A stretch of DNA of 12,972 nucleotides from Caldilinea sp. CFX5 (GCA_021405325.1 QWII01000191.1:1-12972); one strand, 5' to 3'; positions 1 through 6,650 are shown, counted from the stretch's first letter. Notes: generated from the letters alone by a model not told the origin. Numbers and translations: made by a program.

Positions 1-767
1 AGGATCAGCGTCAGAAAGGCCCGATCCATCGTCTCCCACTTGATTGGTTGAAAGCGTGGCACACGAAAGATCGAGGGGTAGGTGCGCCGGGGCGGCAAGG
101 GCGGGACGGTTGCGTTGGCGACGGTCACTGCCTCAGGGTCCTGGATGCGTTGCAAAACGCCAATCCCAACCACCAACATCACGGCGGCCAGCAGGAGTGG
201 GTAGCGATAGGGGGTGGCGGCATCGAGCGGCAGCCCCATTTGTCCGGCAAAGAAACCCGGTAGCAGGCCGCCAATCAAACTACCCAAAAAAGCCGCTGAC
301 GAGAGCATGGCCGATTGCAGGGCAAAGGCGTGGCTGCGTTGCGTCTCTTGGGTCACCGCCATGAGAAAGGGTGCGGTGTTGACAAAGAGGACGGCAATGC
401 TGCTATGAAAAACAATATAGAAGCCAAAGAGCCAAGCCGCTTGCCGCGCCCCCGGTATCAGTTCACTCAACGCCAGCGCAAAGGCGCTGACCATCATCAC
501 CAGCAGGCCGATGATCATGGCGCGCCGGTTGCCCAGCCGAACGCCAAGCGACCCCGCCGGCAAACTGCTCAGGGCGAAGGCAAACAGGCCCGCCGAGTTG
601 ATCTGGCCGACAAACTCCGGCCCGTAGCCCAACCGTAGTAAAAAGAGATTAAAGACCACCGAAAAGATGCCGCCATCAACGGTAAAGCCAATCAACGCCA
701 TGACGGCAAAATAGAGCCACACCCGGCGTTGAAAGCTGCGCAGGGCGGTCAGATAGGAAGAGAGCAT
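1..767 (-). CDS. MFS-family membrane transporter, C-terminus cut by window edge
   Basis: The minus strand from an ATG at 767 stays open to the window edge, giving about 255 residues of a polytopic membrane protein. An AGGAA ribosome binding site sits just upstream. The translation has repeated hydrophobic segments, for example WLYFAVMALIGFT near residue 17, AWLFGFYIVFHSSIAVLF in the middle and LLLAAVMLVVGIGVL late. Between the second and third helices is a short Gly/Arg-containing loop, GVRLGNRRAMIIG, like the MFS loop 2-3 signature. This fits a major facilitator superfamily permease of about 400 residues, of which roughly the first half or more is present. The substrate cannot be told from sequence. 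The gene lies on the opposite strand from most housekeeping genes here, with no partner gene in the window. I am confident of a membrane transporter and moderately confident of MFS. Confidence 0.8.
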   Translation of the reverse strand, partial: MLSSYLTALRSFQRRVWLYFAVMALIGFTVDGGIFSVVFNLFLLRLGYGPEFVGQINSAGLFAFALSSLPAGSLGVRLGNRRAMIIGLLVMMVSAFALALSELIPGARQAAWLFGFYIVFHSSIAVLFVNTAPFLMAVTQETQRSHAFALQSAMLSSAAFLGSLIGGLLPGFFAGQMGLPLDAATPYRYPLLLAAVMLVVGIGVLQRIQDPEAVTVANATVPPLPPRRTYPSIFRVPRFQPIKWETMDRAFLTLI

Positions 768-812
768 AAAGGTTCCTGTTTGATGAATCGCACACTTGAT
801 TTTACACCGCAC

Positions 813-842
813 AGCTTATCACGAAGCGCGGGCTGGTTTCAA
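813..842 (-). promoter_or_regulatory. Possible promoter for the MFS transporter gene
   Basis: On the minus strand a TTGAAA (837-842) is followed 18 nt later by TAAGCT (813-818), about 45 nt before the ATG at 767. The -35 matches consensus at 5 of 6 positions, but the -10 matches at only 3 of 6. This is a weak prediction based on sequence alone. Confidence 0.25.
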
Positions 843-894
843 ATCAGCCTTCATGAAGTGGAAACACCTATCATCATGAAAAGCAAATTTTGCT

Positions 895-958
895 CAAAGA
901 TTACGCAGATTTCACAGATTTTTACTCTATCTAATCTGCATAATCTGCGTAATCTTTG
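895..958. repeat. Inverted repeat built from 9-bp AGATT-spaced units
   Basis: The arms at 895-920 and 933-958 pair at 23 of 26 positions around a 12-nt loop. Each arm repeats AGATT every 9 bases (AGATT-ACGC-AGATT-TCAC-AGATT). A related, window-truncated copy is at 12917-12972, matching 24 of 29 bases over the left arm. This marks it as a dispersed intergenic palindromic element and not a gene-specific terminator. Confidence 0.8.
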
Positions 959-1001
959 ATGACTTATAGAACAGGCAGGAAGAGAAGATGACAAGAGGAT
1001 A

Positions 1002-1058
1002 CAAAGGCACGAAGCTTGGGAAGGTTTGCTTTGGCGGCTTCGTGCCTTTGCGTTTTTT
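1002..1058. repeat. Perfect 13-bp inverted repeat, possible terminator
   Basis: CAAAGGCACGAAG at 1002-1014 is the exact reverse complement of 1038-1050, with a 23-nt loop. A run of six T at 1053-1058 follows on the plus strand, although no plus-strand gene lies upstream. On the minus strand it lies about 20 nt past the stop of the M23 gene but is followed only by a short T stretch. It could end that transcript inefficiently or be another dispersed palindrome. Confidence 0.6.
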
Positions 1059-1069
1059 ATCCGGTTGAC

Positions 1070-2953
1070 TTACGGCAGCAAGAGACGGGACTCGGCACCC
1101 GGGCGCGCGCTGGTTTGGTGGGCAATGATGCGGTCGATTAACGTGAGTGATCGGCCCTGATTGTCATGGCCTAGGTGGCGGAAAGAGGCCCACTGTCCAT
1201 GATGCCCAACTTGAAAGAGACAGGCGCCCAAGACATAGGCATCGGCGCAGAGGTGGTCATTGTACCAGGCCAGCGAACGCCAATAGTGCTCTTCGGTCAC
1301 CGGTGTCTCCAGGTTGAGCCAGCCGACATCGCCGCCGGTTGGCTGCTGGTACATGCGCGCCAACCCCGCTTCGGTGATAATCACTTGATGACGATCCCCA
1401 TAGCGTGCGCGGATGCCGGCCAAGCATTGCCGATAGTGTCCGCCGCTCGTGGCCGTCCCCACCTTCGGATAGAGCGTCGGCCAACCATACTCATGAAAGC
1501 CGAGATAGCGATAGCTCGCCAGCGTCTTGGGGAAGTATTCGAGGTAATGGTCCGCTTGGGTAAAGTTGCCGGCGGCAAAATTGAAGGCCACCGCCTCCAC
1601 GCCGGCTTCCTGTAACTGTTGGCGAAAAGCGACTTGGAAAGAATCATAATTGCGCAGGAGGCGCCGCGTGACCGCCGGCTCTGCCTGGAATTGCGCCGAG
1701 GCCGGGCCTGGGATCGCTTCATTGAGACTCATCCAGGCGTCGATCAGGAGCCGCCCACTAGCGCCGCGCCGGGTCGCCAGCCCAAAATTATATTGCAGAA
1801 TTTCTTCGGCTAGTTCGCGTCCTCGCCCGGCAGGATCAGTGCTCTCTAAGAGTTGGCGCTGGGTGTGATTATCTTTGTAAAGCCGACCGACGATATAGGC
1901 ATTCGGTGCGCGAAAGCGGCGAATCTCTTCGAGCAGCATCGTATTGACCATGTCCGCATGGACGAGCAAGACCGGCGGCTGCACCTGCTGAATGGCGTTC
2001 CAAAGACCGTGTTGATCCAACGATAGGTGTAGATAGAACCCCAGTTTATTGCGCGGCGCCGCTTGCCCAACGGCTTGTGGCGTAACCACAATATCTAACC
2101 AAAGCTGATCGCCAAACCACTGGCCGGCGGCATTACGCATGCGCCAGTAACTACGGTAGGCGCCGGGTTGCCTGGGCGCCGTGCCGGTCAGCGCCAACAC
2201 GGCTTCGGCCCCCGGCAGGGTTGGCGGCGCAGCCACTGCGTGCGTCGTTCCTAGCCTGGCGCCCCCCTGGTAGACGAGTTGATAGCCAGGCCCCCAGGTC
2301 GTCGTCCCGCTGTTGCGCAATGTCCAGAGCTGATTCACCGTCGCGCCGGGGTGAAAACGGCTGCCATCGGCCACACGATCCCGCAGGTAAAGGGCGCCAT
2401 CGCGGGTTGGGCGTGAAGGTGTTGTCAACAAGGCCATGAGAAACGGCATTGGATCAATAATGTTGTTGGGATACCCCGGTAGCGTTGTCCCGCGCCGTTT
2501 CAGCGTCAGATGGAGATGATTGCCGGTGGCGTTTCCGGTGCTATCGGCCAGCCCCAGCAGATCACCGGCAGCGACGATCTGCCCTGCTTCGACCGCGGCG
2601 CTTTGTAAATGGGCATAGATCGTTTCGTAGCCGTCAACATGTTGAACACGGACATGGATGCCGTAGTTATGCCCGTTATCCTCCGCCTGAACCGCTTTGA
2701 CAACCCCCGGCGCGACACAGAAGATCTTGCTGCCGCTGACCGCCGCAATGTCAACCCCTTCGTGCCCGGCCAAACCAAAAGGCGCATAGCGCAGTGGATT
2801 GGCGCCAAAGGGCTGGGTAATCAACCGTTGCTCCGTGGGCCAGACTTCAAAACGGAAATCGGGCGCCGCCACTGCCGTTCCTTCCTTGACCTGTCCAGGC
2901 GAACAGGCAGCATGAGGCAACACCTCAAGATGATAAGTGGTCTGAATTGTCAT
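1070..2953 (-). CDS. M23 metallopeptidase / NBR1-type Ig-like / glycosidase-like barrel protein
   Basis: This 627-residue protein appears to have three parts. Residues about 45-175 form an M23 (LytM/peptidoglycan endopeptidase) domain with all zinc and catalytic motifs: H64 and D68 in GHEGVDIA, H115 in YAHL, and H146/H148 in NHLHL. Residues about 185-290 resemble the NBR1-type Ig-like (FW) domain, with QLWTLRNSGTTTWGPGY and a later WLDIVV strand. Residues about 303-615 look like a TIM barrel of clan GH-A type, with candidate acid/base E412 (SLNEA) and nucleophile E528 (VIITEAG). Together they suggest cell-wall or polysaccharide hydrolysis, which is an inference. There is no signal peptide or N-terminal membrane segment, which is odd for an M23 enzyme. 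The ATG at 2953 is backed by a GAGGGAAG ribosome binding site. The gene lies downstream of the HEAT-like gene on the same strand. Confidence 0.85.
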   Translation of the reverse strand: MTIQTTYHLEVLPHAACSPGQVKEGTAVAAPDFRFEVWPTEQRLITQPFGANPLRYAPFGLAGHEGVDIAAVSGSKIFCVAPGVVKAVQAEDNGHNYGIHVRVQHVDGYETIYAHLQSAAVEAGQIVAAGDLLGLADSTGNATGNHLHLTLKRRGTTLPGYPNNIIDPMPFLMALLTTPSRPTRDGALYLRDRVADGSRFHPGATVNQLWTLRNSGTTTWGPGYQLVYQGGARLGTTHAVAAPPTLPGAEAVLALTGTAPRQPGAYRSYWRMRNAAGQWFGDQLWLDIVVTPQAVGQAAPRNKLGFYLHLSLDQHGLWNAIQQVQPPVLLVHADMVNTMLLEEIRRFRAPNAYIVGRLYKDNHTQRQLLESTDPAGRGRELAEEILQYNFGLATRRGASGRLLIDAWMSLNEAIPGPASAQFQAEPAVTRRLLRNYDSFQVAFRQQLQEAGVEAVAFNFAAGNFTQADHYLEYFPKTLASYRYLGFHEYGWPTLYPKVGTATSGGHYRQCLAGIRARYGDRHQVIITEAGLARMYQQPTGGDVGWLNLETPVTEEHYWRSLAWYNDHLCADAYVLGACLFQVGHHGQWASFRHLGHDNQGRSLTLIDRIIAHQTSARPGAESRLLLP

Positions 2954-2964
2954 AAATCTTCCCT

Positions 2965-3072
2965 CTACTTCCCACCGAATCGCGTGATGATGATGGAATA
3001 TGAGTTGATGGGCGCTTTCTCCAAGAGAAATAACGTTGCCCCATCGTCAAATTGCTCCACAGAGGAGGCCAT
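2965..3072 (-). CDS. Doubtful small ORF between the HEAT-like and M23 genes
   Basis: An ATG at 3072 opens 35 codons ending in TAG at 2965-2967, 11 nt before the M23 gene. The product reads MASSVEQFDDGATLF and ends in SIIITRFGGK, with a protein-like composition. No ribosome binding site precedes this ATG. The frame stays open upstream to about 3160, however. A strong AGGAGG lies 9 nt before an ATT codon at 3136-3138, which would give 57 residues if ATT, a very rare start, were used. The family is unknown. The gap between the flanking genes is only 230 nt and, unlike most other gaps here, contains no palindrome, which mildly favours coding use. It may equally be non-coding. Confidence 0.25.
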   Translation of the reverse strand: MASSVEQFDDGATLFLLEKAPINSYSIIITRFGGK

Positions 3073-3183
3073 GCCATAAAAGAGCCAGGCGCGACTCAGA
3101 CCGGAAGCGCGCGAAAGAGGGTGGATCAGCGGTTCAATATTCCTGTTCCTCCTGTTTGGTGTGAACTACATTCTGGCTGGCGA

Positions 3184-4704
3184 TCAGCCCCGTCTGGCTT
3201 GTGTCAGGGCGCTCGTCAAAAGGTGGGTCAGGACGGGGTTTTCGTTAATAGGGAGTTGGGGCAACTGTTGTGCTAACTGGTGAGCGTAATCAGCAAGTTC
3301 GGTTTGTTTGGCAATGGACAACCAGCCGGCCTGCGCGCGCAACCCGGCCGCAAGCGCCGCCGTCAACGGGCCGCTATCGGCGGATTGAGTAATCTGCGTC
3401 AAGAGGGCGGTAACAACTTCTTGCATCGGCAAGTGGTTTTGATAGGCCACGGGAAACAAAGCCCAGTTGCGTAACTGCCAGTTCGCCATCACCGGGTGCT
3501 GGAAGAGGGCGGCGGTGTAGCGCGTCAGCGTGGCGCTGTCCAGTTTTTCAGTGGCAGCCGCCGTGTTCCACAAATCCCGCAGCCATTCCTCTACCAGCGG
3601 TGCGGCAAATTGCCAGAGCCAATCATTGTAGAGTTTGTATTCACTGCGCGCTTCTGCCGTCTCCTGGGTGACCGGTGTGTGGGTGAAGGCGCGCTGCAAC
3701 AGCCAACGACCATAGTCAAAGGGCGCCTCCAACATGGTCGCCGTGCGGCCGCTGTCCATGGTCACGGTCACAAGCTGGCCGATGGTTTGCGGCGGCGGCA
3801 ACAAGGTGTTATCCAACGTTTCGGCGCCAAAGAAGTGGGTTACGCCCAGCAACTCATTCCAAGCAAAACCGAGCAAAATGCCCCGTTCCTCATTGCTTTG
3901 CGGACGGCGCAACAGCCAGACGCTCTGGCCGCCATTCGGATCAGCCGGACTAAGCAGGGCGCGCCATTGGTCGATAGAGGGTGGTTGATAGGGCTTGCCG
4001 CCAAAGCGCGCTTTGCGCAAGGCCCGTTCCGCCTGCTGTTTCAAAGGGTCGGTCAGCACAAATTGCAAGGTATGCAGGGCGCGCAACGCCCCCGGCTCAC
4101 CGACCAGCCCTTCCAGCCGCCCCAACGCCTCTTGCGCCACGCGTAGTCGGCTGTCCTGGGCAATCAGCCGCAGCAGGTCGATGCGCTCCGCCGGCGCCAC
4201 CCGATCGAGCAGCCCCATGACCATCGACGCAATCTCTTCGCCATGTTCGGCCATTTGGGTCACATATTCGAGCAGGACATGCCGGTTGCGCTGCGCCTCG
4301 TCGAGCGCCTCGCGCAAACTTTGAAAGGCTATCTCTTGCGTGTCGGTGAGATCGGACAGCAGGGCGCCCGGCAATTCCGTGCCCAGATAGCGCTGGGCAA
4401 TCGACGCGGCGGTCAAGCGGGCTTGCGGCGCCAGCCGGCGATTGGCCGCCACACTGCGCAACGTGGGCAGCACCTCTTCCGCCGGCAGGAGCGCGGCCAG
4501 ATGCCCCAGTCCACCCCGGATCTGCCCATTGGGTGTGTCGAGATGCTTGACCAACAGGGTCAAAATCAGCTCGTGTGGAAAGCCATGCGCAATCGTGCGC
4601 GCGGCTTGCGCCAGTTCGGCTTCATTATTTGTTTGCGCCAGTTCGGCCACCGCCTGCTCAAGCTGACGGCGTTGTTGGAAGGTGTTGATAATTTTGTCGG
4701 TCAT
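3184..4704 (-). CDS. HEAT-like alpha-helical protein of unknown function
   Basis: From the ATG at 4704 the product is 506 residues and begins MTDKIINTFQQRRQL. An in-frame ATG at 4743 would add 13 residues, but it lies upstream of the likely -10 box, so the shorter start is chosen. The first half is a run of amphipathic helices of 30-40 residues (for example ELILTLLVKHLDTPNG, LPTLRSVAANRRLAPQAR, RIDLLRLIAQDSRLRVAQ), which looks like HEAT/ARM-type repeats and suggests a protein-binding scaffold. The second half, with WLLRRPQSNEERGILLGF and WQLRNWALFPVAYQN, is Trp-rich and I do not recognise it. No signal peptide, membrane segment or catalytic motif was seen, so it is probably cytoplasmic. The M23 gene follows on the same strand and the T-box-aspS unit is divergent. 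Its role is unknown. Confidence 0.8.
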   Translation of the reverse strand: MTDKIINTFQQRRQLEQAVAELAQTNNEAELAQAARTIAHGFPHELILTLLVKHLDTPNGQIRGGLGHLAALLPAEEVLPTLRSVAANRRLAPQARLTAASIAQRYLGTELPGALLSDLTDTQEIAFQSLREALDEAQRNRHVLLEYVTQMAEHGEEIASMVMGLLDRVAPAERIDLLRLIAQDSRLRVAQEALGRLEGLVGEPGALRALHTLQFVLTDPLKQQAERALRKARFGGKPYQPPSIDQWRALLSPADPNGGQSVWLLRRPQSNEERGILLGFAWNELLGVTHFFGAETLDNTLLPPPQTIGQLVTVTMDSGRTATMLEAPFDYGRWLLQRAFTHTPVTQETAEARSEYKLYNDWLWQFAAPLVEEWLRDLWNTAAATEKLDSATLTRYTAALFQHPVMANWQLRNWALFPVAYQNHLPMQEVVTALLTQITQSADSGPLTAALAAGLRAQAGWLSIAKQTELADYAHQLAQQLPQLPINENPVLTHLLTSALTQARRG

Positions 4705-4711
4705 GACCAAT

Positions 4712-4717
4712 AGTATA
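4712..4717 (-). promoter_or_regulatory. Extended -10 box placing the transcript start at the HEAT-like start codon
   Basis: The minus strand reads TGTTATACT, an extended -10 (TGn plus TATACT), with the hexamer ending 7 nt before the ATG at 4704. Transcription would start at or next to the start codon, giving a leaderless mRNA. There is no good -35 at 17 nt spacing and no ribosome binding site, both consistent with that reading. Confidence 0.5.
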
Positions 4718-4773
4718 ACACAAAGGCGCGCTTTCCACTGCACGACATCCTACAAAATTTTATGTTTTCCTGC

Positions 4774-4802
4774 TTGACAACCGGCCTGGCTTGTGCTACC
4801 CT
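4774..4802 (+). promoter_or_regulatory. Promoter for the T-box leader and aspS
   Basis: A perfect TTGACA (-35, 4774-4779) is followed after 17 nt by TACCCT (-10, 4797-4802), preceded by TGC as an extended -10. The predicted start near 4809 is about 10 nt before Stem I of the T-box. It is divergent from the promoter of the HEAT-like gene. Confidence 0.7.
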
Positions 4803-4818
4803 AGCCCCAACAAACAAA

Positions 4819-5143
4819 TCGTCAAGAAGCGTTGATAGGGACAGGCCCTTCGGCCAAGTTGATGTACAGAGAGCCATCCGGTTGCTGCGAGGATGGTCAT
4901 CAACACCGAGGTGGCGACCCCCTTGAGCGACCAGGGAACACCGGTGGCGGCAAGCCAGGCGGCTAGTAGTTGGTTCCGGTTTGCGCCCGTTAGCGCGCAG
5001 CGGTTTAATCTTGTGGCGCGCCCCCGCGTACCCGGACGAACCGACAAAGGCTCAACCATCTGCGGCGTGTTTGAGCGAATGGTGGTGGCACCACGATGTG
5101 GCCAATGGCCCTCGTCCTCCAATGGAGGATGAGGGCTTTTTTT
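4819..5143 (+). ncRNA. T-box riboswitch, specifier GAC (Asp)
   Basis: This leader senses uncharged tRNA and controls the synthetase gene behind it. Stem I carries the classic CAGAGAGCC and GGTTGCTGCGA apical signatures (4867-4890), within the helix CCATCC (4874-4879) / GGATGG (4891-4896). Below it come GTTGATG (4858-4864) / CATCAAC (4898-4904), then CTTCGG (4848-4853) / CCGAGG (4906-4911). Next is a specifier loop (4841-4847 / 4912-4919) and a lower stem AGGG (4837-4840) / CCCT (4920-4923) followed by TGAG. The loop presents GAC at 4916-4918, an aspartate codon. A Stem III-like hairpin is GCTCAA (5050-5055) / TTGAGC (5071-5076). The T-box sequence GGTGGCACCACG (5084-5095) contains the tRNA-end-binding TGGC, whose C would pair with a G discriminator base as in tRNA-Asp. 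An intrinsic terminator closes the element. Uncharged tRNA-Asp would favour antitermination. Confidence 0.88.
5108..5143 (+). terminator. T-box leader terminator hairpin
   Basis: The 13-bp stem GCCCTCGTCCTCC (5108-5120) pairs with 5124-5136 with one G-T wobble around an AAT loop, followed by seven T (5137-5143). It is the OFF structure of the T-box and competes with the antiterminator at about 5080-5115. Confidence 0.9.
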
Positions 5144-5154
5144 ATTGGTTTTTA

Positions 5155-5228
5155 CCGTAGGGGCGTCCGCTTGCCGGCGCCGGCGGATGTACCAAAGCCA
5201 GGGCGCCGGCAAGCGGACGCCCCTACGG
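5155..5228. repeat. Perfect 27-bp palindromic element with CCGTAGGGGC ends
   Basis: Positions 5155-5181 are the exact reverse complement of 5202-5228, with a 20-nt loop. The ends (CCGTAGGGGC / GCCCCTACGG) match those of the palindrome at 8219-8256, which points to a dispersed family. It sits between the T-box terminator and the aspS ribosome binding site, so transcripts that read through would carry a very stable hairpin about 20 nt before the Shine-Dalgarno. Confidence 0.85.
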
Positions 5229-5257
5229 GTGGTTGAAAGCTGAAAGCGAGGAAATAG

Positions 5258-6436
5258 ATGGAACGGATACGGACGACGGAAGTACAGAGGCATGTTGGGG
5301 AACGGGTTTGTGTACAGGGGTGGCTCCATGCCGTGCGCCGGCTGGGTGGGGTAAGTTTTCTCGTCCTGCGCGACGGCTGGGGAACGGTACAGGCCGTTAC
5401 CGAGCAGGAAGCGGATCTGGCGCCGATTACACAGGCGGAGTTGCAGACCGAGTCGCTCATTGCCCTGGAGGGTCTGGTTGTTGCATCGGCGCAGGCGCCG
5501 GGGGGGATCGAGTTGCAACAATTTACCATTACGGTGTTGAACCCGGTGCGCGAGGCGTTGCCGGTTTTAATTAGCAAGCGGGAGGTCAAAGCGCAGTTGC
5601 CGGTCTTGTTGGATCACGCCGTCGTCACCAATCGCCATCCGGGGCGGCGGGCGCTCTTTCGCCTGAGCGCCGGGGTCATGACGGCATTTCGCGGCTATCT
5701 GAGCAGCGTGGGCTTCACCGAGATCCAGACGCCAAAAATGGTCGCCTCGGCTACCGAGAGCGGGGCCAATGTTTTTGCCATTGACTACTTTGGTCGCCCC
5801 GCCTATCTGGCCCAGAGTCCGCAATTTTATAAGCAGATCATGGTCGGCGTCTTTGAGCGGGTCTTTGAGGTGGGGCCGGTCTTTCGCGCTGAACCCCATG
5901 CTACGGCGCGCCACCTGAGCGAATATGTCAGCATGGACTTGGAGATGGGCTTTATTGAAAATCATTTCACGGTGATGGGCGTGTTGCGCGACTTGCTGGA
6001 TCATATATTTACTACCTTACAAAGCCAATATAGCGCCGAGTTGGCGTTAGTAGGCGCCGACTTACCCAGTGTCCCGGCGACCATTCCCCATCTCCACTTC
6101 ACCGCAGCCAAAGAGTTGGTCTACCAGTGGCATGGCGTCGATGAGCGCAACGAACCCGACCTTTCGCCCCAGGAGGAGCGCTGGCTGGGCGCTTGGGCGC
6201 AGCAGGAACATAACAGCGACTTTCTCTTTGTCACCGGCTACCCCATGGCCAAACGCCCCTTCTATACCCACCCCGACCGGGCGCGGCCGGCCTACTCCAA
6301 TTCGTTCGACCTGCTCTTTCGCGGCACGGAGCTGGTCACGGGCGTACCTGGAAGCCTTCCGCTATGGGATGCCGCCCCACGGCGGGCTGGCGATTGGGCT
6401 GGAACGGCTGCTCACGCAGCTTACCGGCGCCGCTAA
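5258..6436 (+). CDS. aspS: Archaeal-genre aspartyl-tRNA synthetase, disrupted near its 3' end
   Basis: This is a class II synthetase that would charge tRNA-Asp, and possibly tRNA-Asn, with aspartate. It starts at ATG 5258 behind GAGGA. Residues 16-100 form the OB-fold anticodon-binding domain ([16 protein letters not shown]). Motif 1 is near 150-160 (GFTEIQTPK) and motif 2 at 203-224 ([21 protein letters not shown]). [13 protein letters not shown] [13 protein letters not shown] at 350-362 is followed normally by a GQRIH loop and motif 3. Here the frame breaks after G362, and residues 363-392 ([12 protein letters not shown]...) are not family sequence. Motif 3 resumes at 6345 in another frame. 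The family is usually about 430-440 residues, and comparison with archaeal enzymes implies loss of about 26 codons (about 77 nt). H24 and P81 align with residues linked to non-discriminating AspRS. As written, the ORF product lacks motif 3 and should be inactive. The cause is either a true pseudogene or an assembly deletion. Confidence 0.85.
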   Translation: MERIRTTEVQRHVGERVCVQGWLHAVRRLGGVSFLVLRDGWGTVQAVTEQEADLAPITQAELQTESLIALEGLVVASAQAPGGIELQQFTITVLNPVREALPVLISKREVKAQLPVLLDHAVVTNRHPGRRALFRLSAGVMTAFRGYLSSVGFTEIQTPKMVASATESGANVFAIDYFGRPAYLAQSPQFYKQIMVGVFERVFEVGPVFRAEPHATARHLSEYVSMDLEMGFIENHFTVMGVLRDLLDHIFTTLQSQYSAELALVGADLPSVPATIPHLHFTAAKELVYQWHGVDERNEPDLSPQEERWLGAWAQQEHNSDFLFVTGYPMAKRPFYTHPDRARPAYSNSFDLLFRGTELVTGVPGSLPLWDAAPRRAGDWAGTAAHAAYRRR

Positions 6437-6488
6437 CGTGCGCGAAACAACGCTCTTCCCGCGCGACTTGAGCCGGTTGACGCCATAG
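6344..6488 (+). pseudogene. aspS: Out-of-frame C-terminus of aspS containing motif 3
   Basis: From 6345 a different frame reads [14 protein letters not shown], then [14 protein letters not shown], and ends [16 protein letters not shown] with TAG at 6486-6488. This is the canonical C-terminus of archaeal-genre AspRS, with motif 3 GLERL supplying the ATP-binding arginine. It cannot be translated in frame with the first 362 codons. The single leftover G at 6344 and the missing GQRIH region mark the breakpoint. The junction contains GGCG, so slippage or recombination between short GGCG-like repeats is possible. No independent start with a ribosome binding site was seen. Confidence 0.85.
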
Positions 6489-6516
6489 CGTAATAGGGAA
6501 ACGCCAGGGAACGCCA

Positions 6517-6650
6517 AACACAACAACGGATTTAGGAAGCAGCGGATTTTTACGACGTGGCCCAGCGATTGCGAATAAGATACTTTCTATCCTATCCGTT
6601 TCCGGTAAGCAAGCCAGAAATCCGTTGCTTCCTGAATCCGTTGTTGTGTT
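6517..6650. repeat. Long 35-bp imperfect inverted repeat between aspS and tig
   Basis: The arms at 6517-6551 and 6616-6650 pair at 32 of 35 positions around a 64-nt loop. Each arm holds two CGGATT units (ACAACAACGGATT and AGCGGATTT). It has no T-run and no ORF, so it looks like a dispersed palindromic or MITE-like element. It could also attenuate read-through from aspS into tig. Apart from the promoter at 6684-6712, nothing else was seen in the 281-nt gap. Confidence 0.8.

Noticed and set aside
1..638. Several short plus-strand ORFs in the first 640 bases
   Set aside because: They are antisense to the membrane transporter reading frame, which has clear hydrophobic helices and a ribosome binding site.
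4705..4743. Longer 519-residue start for the HEAT-like protein
   Set aside because: The added residues lie over and upstream of the likely -10 box and have no ribosome binding site.
4902..4904. AAC (Asn) as the T-box specifier codon
   Set aside because: In the fold it is part of the perfect 7-bp helix GTTGATG/CATCAAC. GAC at 4916-4918 falls in the specifier loop, one base before the lower stem, as in well-known T-boxes.
4796..5521. 241-residue minus-strand ORF across the T-box and aspS start
   Set aside because: It covers the T-box, its terminator and a perfect palindrome, has no family-like sequence and is antisense to the aspS 5' end.
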